The translations under genes and the position numbers were made by a program. From Bradyrhizobium elkanii USDA 76 (GTDB lineage: Bacteria; Pseudomonadota; Alphaproteobacteria; Rhizobiales; Xanthobacteraceae): a DNA stretch of 64,000 nt. Each line of letters opens with the position of its first letter. The stretch's first letter is position 1. Location: the NCBI RefSeq assembly GCF_023278185.1, contig NZ_CP066356.1:7184001-7248000 (forward strand). Reading direction: 5' to 3'. Of this stretch, positions 19,227-28,304 are shown piece after piece. A model generated the notes under the pieces. That model was not told where the DNA came from. It ran no database searches and saw only the letters and a program-made list of their open reading frames with translations.

Positions 19227-20387
19227 ATGACTGGTGCAAGCACACGGCAGTTCGTTTATCTGTCGCATTTGATCATTCAGATCGGCGGCTGGGCGTTTCG
19301 AATTGGCATCCTGATCGGCCTTCTTCAATCCGGCATGAGCGCCGCGGGTCTCGGCGTTGCCGTCAGTTTTGCGCCTATCATGCTTGGGAGCCTCTTCTTG
19401 TCGCCATTGGTCGACAGACGTAATCCGATCTCCGTCATGATGATCGTCAATGCTATTCGCATCTTCGCGCTGCTCGCCATCTTCGGCACCGACGGCGCCG
19501 ATTCCTTTCTGAGCTATGCCTCAATCGGCGTCCTGAGCCTGGTGCAGCCCGTCTACTTGTCTGCAGAAGTTTCTTTCTTCCGTCGTATCACATCGGAAGA
19601 CGACATGATCTCGGTGTTGCGCAACATTGCCAACATTGACTGGCTCACCTATCTGCTCGGAATGTTTGCGGGTGCCATGCTCTCCGACCGATTGCATTTG
19701 CCTGGCGTTTTGGCGTTCAACTTATCGGCGATCATCCTGTCCTTGATCGTGCTCCTTGGTATTAAGCAGCAGTTCAAAAGGACACCAACAGTCCTTGAGG
19801 CACAGCCCTCCGGAACCATCCTAGACCTAGCACCTCTTTATCCCGCATTCTTGGCTGTATTTTTGCTCAACCTCGGCGCCGGCATCATCAATGTCTATCC
19901 TGCTATACGTGCAACGGCTGACGGGGTTCTCGATAAAAGCGTTCTATTGACGATCGTCATGACCAATGGAGTTTTGGCCTTGCTGGGAGCGCTCGCCGTC
20001 AAGCCGATTTACAACCTGCTCGGCGCCTTGCCAACCATCGCCGGGGCCGCAGTGCTGCTTGCGGCATGCCTTGCCATCATGTCGCTCGATGCTGGCCTGC
20101 CCGTAGTCATCGCATCAAGCAGCGCAATGCTCGGCTTTGGCCAAATATTTGCCGCTGCCGCTCACAGCCACATGGTCTCTTCAGTGGCTCCGGATCGAGC
20201 CGGCCGCCTTTCCGGGTTATTTCAATGTTGTACCTATGGCGGCGTCGCGGGAAATGGCATTGCTCTGTCGCTTTTGAGTGATCGGCTCCCCTTCGGCATG
20301 ATCGTGTTGCTATGCGCGGCGAGTGCATTTGTTGCTTTCGCCGTCGCGAGCCTTGCCATAATCAGATCAAGACATTCTCACGCTTGA
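19227..20387 (+). CDS. Major facilitator superfamily transporter
   Basis: 386 residues with about eleven to twelve hydrophobic segments. It starts MTGASTRQFVYLSHLIIQIG and contains the MFS loop 2-3 signature-like SPLVDRRNPISVMMIVNAIR. The second half is led by FLAVFLLNLGAGIINVYPAI and AVLLAACLAIMSLDAGLPVV. The length fits DHA-type drug or peptide exporters; no ATPase or fusion domain. It lies in line with the peptide and TPR genes and the DUF3088 gene, so export of a small product of this cluster is a reasonable guess. Inner-membrane location. Confidence 0.8.
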   Translation: MTGASTRQFVYLSHLIIQIGGWAFRIGILIGLLQSGMSAAGLGVAVSFAPIMLGSLFLSPLVDRRNPISVMMIVNAIRIFALLAIFGTDGADSFLSYASIGVLSLVQPVYLSAEVSFFRRITSEDDMISVLRNIANIDWLTYLLGMFAGAMLSDRLHLPGVLAFNLSAIILSLIVLLGIKQQFKRTPTVLEAQPSGTILDLAPLYPAFLAVFLLNLGAGIINVYPAIRATADGVLDKSVLLTIVMTNGVLALLGALAVKPIYNLLGALPTIAGAAVLLAACLAIMSLDAGLPVVIASSSAMLGFGQIFAAAAHSHMVSSVAPDRAGRLSGLFQCCTYGGVAGNGIALSLLSDRLPFGMIVLLCAASAFVAFAVASLAIIRSRHSHA

Positions 20388-20412
20388 GGTCCTGTCGCTC
20401 GCTAGATCAGGG

Positions 20413-20790
20413 ATGCATACGATGCCATGGGATCAGCTATTTCTTTTAGAGCGCCCCTTTTCAGATCCGGCCTTGCCGGGACGAGAATTCTATTGCTGGC
20501 AATGCTTGCTGTTGGACGGGATATTGTCCGCATTTCCAAGCCGCGCTGCGAGGTTGGACGTTCGTCGGATTGCCTGGGCCAAGCCACGAACCGCACTCAT
20601 CGAGAGGCTTGGCCAGGATCATCAGTCCGCCCCCGTTCTCATCTTCGAGAAGAGTAGCATCGCACCGGAGAATGCGAAGTACGCGAACGGGCTCGCCTAT
20701 GTCGACGATTCATTTGCAATTCTTCATCTTTTAGCTCTGCGCCACGGGTTCCCGGCCCCTTATCCGGGAAGAGTGACGCTTTGCCCATGA
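20413..20790 (+). CDS. DUF3088-family protein
   Basis: 125 residues from an ATG at 20413, 25 bp after the transporter. MPWDQLFLLERPFSDPALPG and EFYCWQCLLLDGILSAFPSR, with a CWQC pair, then the C-terminal DDSFAILHLLALRHGFPAPY match the DUF3088 family, whose members resemble thioredoxin/glutathione-transferase-like proteins and whose role is unknown. The CxxC could bind metal or be redox-active. Probably the last gene of the plus-strand group that starts at 16439. Confidence 0.7.
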   Translation: MHTMPWDQLFLLERPFSDPALPGREFYCWQCLLLDGILSAFPSRAARLDVRRIAWAKPRTALIERLGQDHQSAPVLIFEKSSIAPENAKYANGLAYVDDSFAILHLLALRHGFPAPYPGRVTLCP

Positions 20791-20827
20791 TGGTCATCAA
20801 CGCTTTGACGCCCGCATTGGCCTAAGT

Positions 20828-21760
20828 CTAATTGAGAGTGGCCCGCTCGATCTCTCGAGTTGCAACCTGCAAAGACGATAGCGGATCCTGACTGAATATT
20901 TCTGACAGGACCCATCGTTCAAACTCTTTAACAGCCGCCATATTTCGCGCGTGCCCATTGACAAACATGTAGATTGAGCGATTGACCGGCGCAAAGCCAA
21001 ACGGAGCCACAAGTTCTCCCTTCTCAAGGTTGCTTCGAACCAGAATTTGCGAAGATATTGCGGCGCCAAGCCCACTTTTTGCTGCCTCGACAGCCAAGGA
21101 AAATGTATCGAACACGACGAGGCGCGACCCCTGCAAGCATATTGCAGCTGCGCTTGCCCATTCGTTCCAGCCGTCCATCCTGGCGGCCTCGTGAAGGAGA
21201 GGAATCGATAGAATGTCTGCCGGGCTTTTGATCGTCTCGAGCATAGCAGGCGCGCAAACAGGACCGATCATCTCGTTCGATACGTGCACTTCACGGACGG
21301 GAAGCGGTCGCTTCAACAGGCCGGAAACGAACAATACGTCCACGGCCCCAACAGCCAGCGCGTCCAGATCGGCGTCAGTTTCAAAGACAAAATCGATATC
21401 CTGATACAGTTGGCGGAACCGACCGATCCGGGGCAACAGGCCGTGCGACAAAAATGTGGTTGAACAGCCCACCACCACTGAACGTCCTCCATCGCTCCTT
21501 CGTAGCTCGTAGCATCCTTTCTCCAGCATTGTGAACGCGCTCGCACAGCTGCGCTTGAGCTGCTCGCCGTCGGATGTCAGCCGCACGCCCGAGCTATGGC
21601 GAACGAATAGCCTTCTGCCGAACCAATCCTCAAGAAGCCGCATCTGGTAGCTTACCGCGCCGGTCGTCATGTTTAACCGCTCGGCGGCCCTTGAGAAGCT
21701 TGGAAACTCGCTGACCGCCTCAAACAGATGCAGGCTTTTCAGAATAGGAAGCTTGCGCAT
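20828..21760 (-). CDS. LysR-family (GcvA-like) transcriptional regulator
   Basis: 310 residues from the ATG at 21760, chosen because MRKLPILKSLHLFEAVSEFP is the normal LysR beginning; the frame is open upstream. Residues ~10-65 form the winged HTH (SFSRAAERLNMTTGAVSYQM). The remainder is the periplasmic-binding-protein-like effector domain, including DIDFVFETDADLDALAVGAV and SGLGAAISSQILVRSNLEKG. GcvA-like members are usually activators of neighbouring or unlinked genes. It converges on the DUF3088 gene. It may control the adjacent peptide/exporter genes or the oligopeptidase; this cannot be seen directly. Confidence 0.88.
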   Translation of the reverse strand: MRKLPILKSLHLFEAVSEFPSFSRAAERLNMTTGAVSYQMRLLEDWFGRRLFVRHSSGVRLTSDGEQLKRSCASAFTMLEKGCYELRRSDGGRSVVVGCSTTFLSHGLLPRIGRFRQLYQDIDFVFETDADLDALAVGAVDVLFVSGLLKRPLPVREVHVSNEMIGPVCAPAMLETIKSPADILSIPLLHEAARMDGWNEWASAAAICLQGSRLVVFDTFSLAVEAAKSGLGAAISSQILVRSNLEKGELVAPFGFAPVNRSIYMFVNGHARNMAAVKEFERWVLSEIFSQDPLSSLQVATREIERATLN

Positions 21761-22367
21761 CTGACTTACTTCATGGCGTCGCAGACTGCGATGAGTCGTT
21801 GTTAGTGGCCTATGATGCGCCCGATTTATCTTAGGCACCAACGACGCTATTGATGACTGGCCGGACGCGCTTGGCCACTGACACCTCTTCGACATGGCCG
21901 ATCAACGCGAGTTCACCGCCCAAGCTCCCTGCCCCAGTTTCGATCTGGTCTTGATCGAGGCATACGGACGCTTCGGATGTAGTGGCTCCTGGTGCGCTAA
22001 TATGAGAAATCCTGTTTGGCGGCGTGACATTGCTGCGCTTTCTCCCCGAAAAGATGGAACGAGCTTTCGACTTGGAACAACAAGTCCTGGGTCAATCAGG
22101 CTATGCAATACTTTGCCCGTCGGAGATACCGCCGGGCTCGCCACACTGGCAAACGAGCTGCTAGTTGGGATTGCGCTCGCACGCCTCTCGCGCCCATGGA
22201 ACTGCTCCAATCACTCTCAAAATCCGGCATTGTACCTTAGCCGCTGATTGGATGGCTCTCTGCTATCGCCTCCCGTCCGCCTCGATCAATTCAGCCAAGG
22301 AACGTGGTGACATCGAGATATGCAATGACCTGGATTTACCTGCTTCGATTCGAAGCTTGCGCCGAAT
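21761..22367. other. Intergenic stretch without a recognised gene
   Basis: A plus-strand frame at 21894-22247 (117 codons) and an overlapping minus-strand frame show no family resemblance that I can see. It may hold regulatory sequence for the LysR gene. Confidence 0.4.
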
Positions 22368-24404
22368 TTAATCAGAACAAAGCCGCTTCGATGCATAGGT
22401 ATATTCAAGCGCTAGTCGACGCGCATGTTCGACCAGATTGGCCGCGGCGCTGTGTCCTCCGTCGATGTTCTCGTAGTAGAAGTAGGGCTGACCGAGCGCA
22501 GCTAGTCTCGCAGCAGCCTTCCGGCCGTGCGCCGGATGGACGCGGTCGTCCTTGGTGGAGGTGAGAATGAAAGGAGCGGGGTAGGTCTTGCCCGGTACCA
22601 GCTTCTGATAGGGCGAGTAGGCTTCGATCCACGCACGCTGCTCGGCGATGGCAGGATCACCGTACTCGGCAATCCAGGAGGCGCCTGCGCCGAGGCTGGT
22701 GTATCGAAGCATGTCAAACAGCGGCACTTGGATGATCGCCGCGTTGAAGAGCTCGGGACGTTGGGTGATTGCGGCGCCAACGAGTAGGCCGCCCTGGCTG
22801 CCGCCGATTACGCCCAGCCGTCGCGGGCTCGTGATCTTGCGACGAATCAGGTCCTCGGCAACGGCAATGAAATCATCCCATGTCGTCTGCTTCGTTGCTC
22901 CCTGGGCTGCTTGATGCCATTGTGGACCAAACTCGCCGCCACCGCGCAGATTCGCAACGACATAGGCATTGCCCTGCTCGAGCCAGAGCCGCCCCACGGC
23001 TCCGAGATAGGATGGCAGAAGCGAAGCCTGGAATCCGCCATAGCCATAAAGAAGTGTCGGGATCGCGCCGTCAAACCTCGCGTTCTTCGGCCGCACCAGA
23101 AAATAGGGAATTGACGTGCCATCACGCGAAGTCGCTTCGAACTGGTCTACGACGTGATTGGACGCATCAAAGGCAGTAGGTGTCGTCTTCAATTCCTCAA
23201 GTTTTTCTGTTTCGGCATCAAAATACCAGATTGACGTTGGCCTGAGATAGTTCGAGATGGCGAACATCGCCTGGTCCGCTTGGTCGGACGTGGCTGACAC
23301 GCTGACATTTGCATGTTGCGGCAGCTGGATCGGCGTCACCGACCAGGCTCCCTGATCGTACTTGTAAACGAGCGCTTTGCTCTGAACGTTTTCAAGGATG
23401 GTCAGGATCAACAAATTCTTTGTGCGACTGACCCCGCTCAGGGCCTGGCGGGGCCCAGGCTGGAAGACAAGCGAGGCTTTGGCGCGTAGCGGATCCTGTT
23501 TCCATTCGGCCAGATCATACGAAATCAGCGAGCCTGTCCCAAACCTGACGTCACCGGGCTCCCATTCTTCGTCAAGTTCCACAAGCAGGCGGCCGCTCGC
23601 GAGCCCGACTATTGCGGCCTTCTTCGGGAGATTGAGCCTGATGGGCCCATCGGGGCGGAACACCACATAATCACGCTCGACAGAGCTGATGAAACGGATG
23701 GCGCCGGTCGCATGGACTTGACCTTCGCTGTCTCGAAGTACCAGGGGCACCGTCTGAACGTCGGTAGGCTCGCCGCGAAAGATCTCGCGAGCCCTACTGA
23801 GCGGCTGAGCGCGTTTGAGCTCCTTCACTACAAAGGGATAGCCGGCCTGCGTCAATGACCCCTCGCCCCAGTCCCGTGCAACAAGGAGTGTGTCACCATC
23901 GACCCAGCTGACGTTCTGCTTGCCCTCTAGAAGATAAAAGCCGCCCGCAACGAAGGAGTTGGCCTCGCGGTCGAACTCGCGTATGGACGCGGCATCCTTG
24001 CCGCCGTCGGAAAGATGAATCAGGCAGAGGCGCTCTTCAGGCCGAAGAGAGCTGCCACCTTGAAAGACCCAGTTCCTGTTCTCGGCGACGGCCAACGCGT
24101 CCACGTCCAGGATGGTCTCCCACTGTGGATCCTCGCTACAATAGCTCTCCATAGTGGTGCGCCGCCATATGCCACGCACATGATTCTCGTCTTGCCAAAA
24201 ATTCTCTAAGCCGCGCCGTCCCAACGAAACGTATGCAATCCGATCCTTGGCCTGCAGGATAGAGAGCGCCTGTTCGTAGAATCGCTGATACCGCGGATCT
24301 GACTGGAGCACCCCAAGTGTCTTCTCGTTCTCGGCGCGAGCCCATGCCAACGCGTCTTGTCCTTCGATGTCCTCGAGCCAAAGCGATGGATCATTCGTCG
24401 TCAT
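22368..24404 (-). CDS. S9 prolyl oligopeptidase-family peptidase
   Basis: 678 residues from the ATG at 24404 (AGGAG nine bases upstream); an in-frame ATG at 24485 would add a weak leader, MNTSLLSAALPSIARATSTA. The N-terminal part starts TNDPSLWLEDIEGQDALAWA and forms the seven-blade propeller. The C-terminal alpha/beta-hydrolase domain has the nucleophile in LGVIGGSQGGLLVGAA, the Asp in LTSTKDDRVHPAHG and the His in DGGHSAAANLVEHA, so the triad is complete. It hydrolyses short proline-containing peptides. Its position near a small Thr/Pro peptide gene is suggestive but may be coincidence; the genes are on opposite strands. Confidence 0.9.
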   Translation of the reverse strand: MTTNDPSLWLEDIEGQDALAWARAENEKTLGVLQSDPRYQRFYEQALSILQAKDRIAYVSLGRRGLENFWQDENHVRGIWRRTTMESYCSEDPQWETILDVDALAVAENRNWVFQGGSSLRPEERLCLIHLSDGGKDAASIREFDREANSFVAGGFYLLEGKQNVSWVDGDTLLVARDWGEGSLTQAGYPFVVKELKRAQPLSRAREIFRGEPTDVQTVPLVLRDSEGQVHATGAIRFISSVERDYVVFRPDGPIRLNLPKKAAIVGLASGRLLVELDEEWEPGDVRFGTGSLISYDLAEWKQDPLRAKASLVFQPGPRQALSGVSRTKNLLILTILENVQSKALVYKYDQGAWSVTPIQLPQHANVSVSATSDQADQAMFAISNYLRPTSIWYFDAETEKLEELKTTPTAFDASNHVVDQFEATSRDGTSIPYFLVRPKNARFDGAIPTLLYGYGGFQASLLPSYLGAVGRLWLEQGNAYVVANLRGGGEFGPQWHQAAQGATKQTTWDDFIAVAEDLIRRKITSPRRLGVIGGSQGGLLVGAAITQRPELFNAAIIQVPLFDMLRYTSLGAGASWIAEYGDPAIAEQRAWIEAYSPYQKLVPGKTYPAPFILTSTKDDRVHPAHGRKAAARLAALGQPYFYYENIDGGHSAAANLVEHARRLALEYTYASKRLCSD

Positions 24405-24620
24405 AGTCGTTCGCTCCTGTGAAATCGCCGTGGACGTGGCGCGGGCAATCGAAGGCAGCGCGGCGGAGAGGAGTGACGTGTTCATAAACTTTCTCCCGAT
24501 GAGGCCGATGGGCCACGCTCGCACACCTAGCGCCCCTCGAGCAGAAGCAGCGGAAAGCACGCATGACACAGCGCAGCTTGCGCTATCTTGCGGACCGATT
24601 CACTGCAAGCTGCGTGCCGG

Positions 24621-24971
24621 CTAAAGAGCCGCAAGTTTCAGCCGCTCAAGGCTGCAGGACCATGTCCGGTTGCCGACATTGGTTGCCAAGCAGACACCGG
24701 CGGCGTGGGGTTTATCGGGCTTGAACTCGGCGCCGCGGTTCGAAATAATGACAAGCTTCATGTCGGGTCGCTGGTTGACAACATCCGCCACCTCGTCCGA
24801 GGCAATAGAATGGGCGGGACCTGCACCGGCTCGTTCATCCAGCTCCGGCGGTATCTCGTGCAGCTGCTGGTTAAAGGCGTGCTGGTTTATGGTTTCATCT
24901 TGCTTCGCAGCGCCTGATGTACTGCCGTAAGCCAAGGTTGCCGTGTCGAGCGCATCATGAATTCGAACCAT
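24621..24971 (-). CDS. Small putative type III secreted protein (tts-box controlled)
   Basis: 116 residues from the ATG at 24971. The sequence begins MVRIHDALDTATLAYGSTSG and includes DETINQHAFNQQLHEIPPEL and MKLVIISNRGAEFKPDKPHA, ending in a short hydrophobic tail. I recognise no domain. A well-formed tts box lies about 80 bp upstream and points at this gene, which places it under TtsI with the type III secretion system. It has no Sec signal peptide, and its N-terminus is polar with Ser/Thr/Gly, as type III substrates often are. It is best treated as a candidate nodulation outer protein; translocation is inferred. Confidence 0.65.
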   Translation of the reverse strand: MVRIHDALDTATLAYGSTSGAAKQDETINQHAFNQQLHEIPPELDERAGAGPAHSIASDEVADVVNQRPDMKLVIISNRGAEFKPDKPHAAGVCLATNVGNRTWSCSLERLKLAAL

Positions 24972-25046
24972 CTCAAAACTCCGTTTGACGATGTTTGCGT
25001 TTGATTCAGTCGCAGATCAGCTCCGAGTGATATCCCCACGACGCCA

Positions 25047-25077
25047 GGGTGGCAGAGCTAGCTTTCGGGAAGCTGAC
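25047..25077 (-). promoter_or_regulatory. tts box upstream of the small secreted-protein candidate
   Basis: On the minus strand 25077-25061 reads GTCAGCTTCCCGAAAGC, continuing TAGCTCTGCCACC, a close match to the tts-box consensus including the CC-rich distal half. It directs transcription toward the ATG at 24971. Confidence 0.8.
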
Positions 25078-25310
25078 CAACGCCGAGCCAAGTGGCTGTC
25101 GTTCAACGACTTGCGTGCACTCGTCAAGGCGGTGAAGGCCAATCCGAGGTGCGGACGCCTCATCCGCCGCGATCACGTCGTAGTCCTAGATAGGAGAACC
25201 GGCGGCGCATCTTCCCTACTATCGTAGCGAAACTTGCGATCGCGCGTCGCCGAATAGACGCTGGCACCATTTTCACGCAGATCCTACAAGGTTTCATCGA
25301 GCTCCTTGGC

Positions 25311-25634
25311 GTGCCCGAGGCGGCTGGACATCGGCACATTGTCTACGTCCATCAGGTCTCGTACGACTCACTTACACGGCCAGAAGCAGACCGGCTTATC
25401 GTCGATCATAATGCGGCCGGACGCCTTCGAGATGCGATTGCCCCCGATGGCGCGCGTCGCGGCATCGTCAAGCTTCCCCATACAATTGTGGTTGCCGATG
25501 CACTATTGGCGCTCGACTGGGCCGGCATCAACTTCGGCATCATCACCAACACAGAAGCTGGCGAGCAACGCCTTAGTGCCTCGTTAGGGCCTTCCCCCAT
25601 TGTGAACGACAGGGCAAGCGCCACGGTCTTCTAG
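25311..25634 (+). CDS. Unrecognised reading frame, possibly a gene remnant
   Basis: 107 codons from a GTG at 25311; the frame is open further upstream (LAIARRRIDAGTIFTQILQG). The product has a coherent protein character: AGHRHIVYVHQVSYDSLTRP, then HTIVVADALLALDWAGINFG and IITNTEAGEQRLSASLGP. I do not recognise the family. No clear ribosome binding site is seen. The next 300 bp to 25950 hold no gene. It may be a decayed fragment. Confidence 0.35.
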   Translation: MPEAAGHRHIVYVHQVSYDSLTRPEADRLIVDHNAAGRLRDAIAPDGARRGIVKLPHTIVVADALLALDWAGINFGIITNTEAGEQRLSASLGPSPIVNDRASATVF

Positions 25635-25950
25635 GAGCATGTGCTCGGAGCAATCAAGAATATCGCCAACGATATTCCCGACGTCGCTACGAAATGGGCT
25701 TCGCGAAAGAAAACGAAGATCGACTGGTGTTTGATTAGCGCCAAGATGCAGAAGTTCGCGCTCGGCGACTATCTCGAGCGAAAATCGAATATCCTCTAAG
25801 GTGTCAGAACGGGCTGCCATTCCGCTTGAATCGTCACATCCTAAACCAGCAGAGCTGGTAGCGTGGACCGGCCAGAATGCCGAGCATTGCTATGCTTATG
25901 TCATGTTAGCCTTCGATGACTTTAATTCAGGGGCAGGCTCACAATCTAGC
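25635..25950. other. Intergenic stretch without a recognised gene
   Basis: Nothing supportable seen on either strand. Confidence 0.4.
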
Positions 25951-26844
25951 TTACTCATCTTGGCTTATTGAGAGCGCCTGCGCCTCTTCTCCAAAGAAGC
26001 GTCCAATTTCTTCATTATGGTAGCGAAAAAGCCAAGCATATTTGGCGCGCACGGATTCGTCATTCCCTGCAGACGCATAGGCGGTCAAAATTGCATTGCG
26101 GTGCTGCCTCGCCCAGTCTCGACACGCGTTCTGCCAAGCTTCGGTGCGCATACGATCCCGACCGTCTTGGTCTTCCGCCTGATATCGATCTCGGTCCTCA
26201 CCGCTGATCGTAGGCTCAATCGTGTCCAAGCAGATTCGAAGGTAGTTGATGAACCATTGGGTCTGGCCATTCGGAAGGTTGCTGTACTGCATCAGCGTTT
26301 TCGGGGTCGGATCGACATCATCGCTGTAGTATTTGCGATGCGGGTGATCGGAGAGATAAGTCTGGAGATCGGGCGTGATGGCAATCATGGGAACGCACGC
26401 GGCATGCTCAAGCCGGTAGGCACGAACCAGCGCCGGGCTAATGAGGGTGTCCTTTCGCCGGTACCAAAACCCCAGGTCAACGCCTCCACGAAGGAAGATG
26501 CCGCGAAGCACGCAAGTGCCTTGGGCCCAGGCGTAGCTAGTCAGCTCGCTCATTAGTAGGTCGAAAGTCCCTTCAGAATCGGCGACCTTGGAGTGCAGAG
26601 GGACAGAAATAACAAGGCAATCGGAAAACGCGAGAACCGTCTTGCCGACGATCTTGTGTTCTTCCCGGATGAATCTGTCAGTAGATTTATGCTCGAACTC
26701 GTTTTGAACGTGTACAACTTCGTCATCGAGGGCGCGCAGCTGCTCCTCGTTGATTATTGCTTCCACGCGAGCCGAAAAGCCAAGGAGGTCAATAAAAGCA
26801 AACAGCCCGCTCTTTAGATTTCGGCGCACTATTTTGTTTGTCAT
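25951..26844 (-). CDS. Nucleotidyl-cyclase-fold protein of unknown function
   Basis: 297 residues. LKSGLFAFIDLLGFSARVEA resembles the first metal-binding strand of class III nucleotidyl cyclases, IVGKTVLAFSDCLVISVPLH the second (SD in place of GD), and FLRGGVDLGFWYRRKDTLIS followed by PALVRAYRLEHAA the R.G...G...D..G..V...ARLE region. The Asn usually found before the Arg is not evident. The C-terminal ~100 residues are charged and helical. It is the last gene of a minus-strand set with a PP2C-like phosphatase, a nucleotidyltransferase and a regulator. A signalling role, such as making or sensing a cyclic nucleotide in defence, is conceivable; activity is not assured. Confidence 0.55.
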   Translation of the reverse strand: MTNKIVRRNLKSGLFAFIDLLGFSARVEAIINEEQLRALDDEVVHVQNEFEHKSTDRFIREEHKIVGKTVLAFSDCLVISVPLHSKVADSEGTFDLLMSELTSYAWAQGTCVLRGIFLRGGVDLGFWYRRKDTLISPALVRAYRLEHAACVPMIAITPDLQTYLSDHPHRKYYSDDVDPTPKTLMQYSNLPNGQTQWFINYLRICLDTIEPTISGEDRDRYQAEDQDGRDRMRTEAWQNACRDWARQHRNAILTAYASAGNDESVRAKYAWLFRYHNEEIGRFFGEEAQALSISQDE

Positions 26845-26884
26845 GCCTGAACTTCCGCACGAATCAGCAAGTCAGATGCTCTGC

Positions 26885-27609
26885 TTAGGTACTTCTCACG
26901 TAAAAATTGTCATGGTGACCGCGAATATCACTATCTCGCGGGCTGCCTGTGAGGCGGAATTGGAGGAGACTTCGGTCGTCACCTTCGGCTGCCACGGGAA
27001 CGTCTTGCTCATCCATGAAGCGGATTTGTTCGCCGGGACCTAGGTCTGCCCAGAATCCGTCGGTAGCTATCAGCAACTCGCCTTCGCCTTTGGGCATCAT
27101 GGCCTCGGGAAGCAAAATTCCCTGGCGCGAAAACTACGTGTCAGGAGATGACGCGCGGGACGGTCGGCTATTGACGCAATGGATGTTTCGCCGGTTACGC
27201 TGGCAAGCGTGTGTGGCCGGCTCAGCCACTCAATGCCCCTTTTCGCGTTACGCCGTCCCAGCAAACAGTCGCCGGCGTACAGAGCAAGCGTCGCGTCGGG
27301 CCGGATATTCACGATCATATAGCTGGCAGAAGCTTGAGGGTATGCTTCGGCCACGATCTCATGAATCTGTCGCAAGCGCGCAGTAAGCGTTTCCGCCGTC
27401 AACTTCCCATCGGCGGCGATATACCAATTTATCAGCTCCTGCGTAATCTGCTGGGCGAACTCTCCGCTATTGTGACCGCTTGTTGAACCATCCATAACCA
27501 CGCATAAAGCCCCCTCGGCACGTATGCCGACCCCTCCACAATCTCGATTGTACTTGGTCCTGGTACCGGCTTGGCTGAGCCAACTGACGTCGATTCCCAT
27601 CTCAGTCAC
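26885..27609 (-). pseudogene. PP2C-like protein phosphatase, frameshifted
   Basis: The first frame (27609-27097) starts MTEMGIDVSWLSQAGTRTKY, with NRDCGGVGIRAEGALCVVMD and GSTSGHNSGEFAQQITQEL, the D-G-(S/H) metal site of PP2C-type phosphatases, then MIVNIRPDATLALYAGDCLL with the GDC variant of the GDS motif. It runs out in nonsense, while the adjacent frame continues PEAMMPKGEGELLIATDGFW then ADLG and ends with RGHHDNFYV, the D(G)..W and final D/N motifs. A single-base shift near 27105-27120 therefore splits an otherwise complete phosphatase. Its start overlaps the true end of the nucleotidyltransferase gene. Confidence 0.7.
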
Positions 27610-28304
27610 CAGCGCATTGGCTTACGATTACGAAGCGCTCACGGACGATGTCGATACGCCCTTCCGGGCCGCGGATGTTGCCGGCAAGAAAATGATCAAA
27701 GTCGGGATGCTCGAGTAGCGGCGCGAATTTCGGCAATGAACTGGCGTATGTCGGCATCGGCTTGCTGGATTTCCGCCACCACCTCCTTCCGGCCGTCGAT
27801 GACGAGAAGGATGTCTTCGAGGTCGCGGCTCGCGAGCAAATCACTCTGACCACGCCCGAGATAGGCTTCCAGCTTTGTGGCTACAAACAATTCCGGGCTG
27901 AGACGCTTGATATTCAGCTCATCGGTAAGGGGCACCGTAACCGCCGTCTCTATCCCTTTCGCATACCAGCGGTTGCTGAATCCGAGAATATCCTCGTCGT
28001 CGGGCATGAAATCGACTTTGAGATCCCCAAGGCGCATCCGGCAGATGACCGTATCGTCCTGCGACTCCGCAAATCCCTTCTGTCGCAACTCGTCCTGCAA
28101 TTTCGTCCATTCTGCAAACCCTACGAGATCGACGATGAGGTCGACATCGTCCGTCGCTCTGACACCCTCAAGGGTGATGTCGTCGGTGATAAAGAGAGCA
28201 GTCGTGGATCCCCCCACAAACACCAACCGTTCGCGAAGTGCGCTGCCCAGCGCCGTAGCGACCGTTTGGAGCATTTGAAGCAATTGACCTTTGACGGTAG
28301 TCAT
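27602..28304 (-). pseudogene. Nucleotidyltransferase (toxin-antitoxin type), frameshifted near the 3' end
   Basis: The frame from 28304 encodes MTTVKGQLLQMLQTVATALG, then ERLVFVGGSTTALFITDD and GVRATDDVDLIVDLVGFAEW, a GGS...DDVDLIV nucleotidyltransferase motif, and KRLSPELFVATKLEAYLGRG, as in AbiEii-like enzymes. It ends prematurely at 27696 with AEIRAATRASRL. One base out of step, the protein continues FAPLLEHPDFDHFLAGNIRG and terminates at 27602 in VREREFVIVSQCAGD-like sequence, overlapping the next gene. The lost part is only the last ~40 residues, so partial activity is conceivable. Coupled by 4 bp to the upstream regulator gene. Confidence 0.72.

Noticed and set aside
24985..25227. 80-codon plus-strand frame overlapping the second tts box
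   Set aside because: It runs through the promoter in antisense and has no ribosome binding site or known family.
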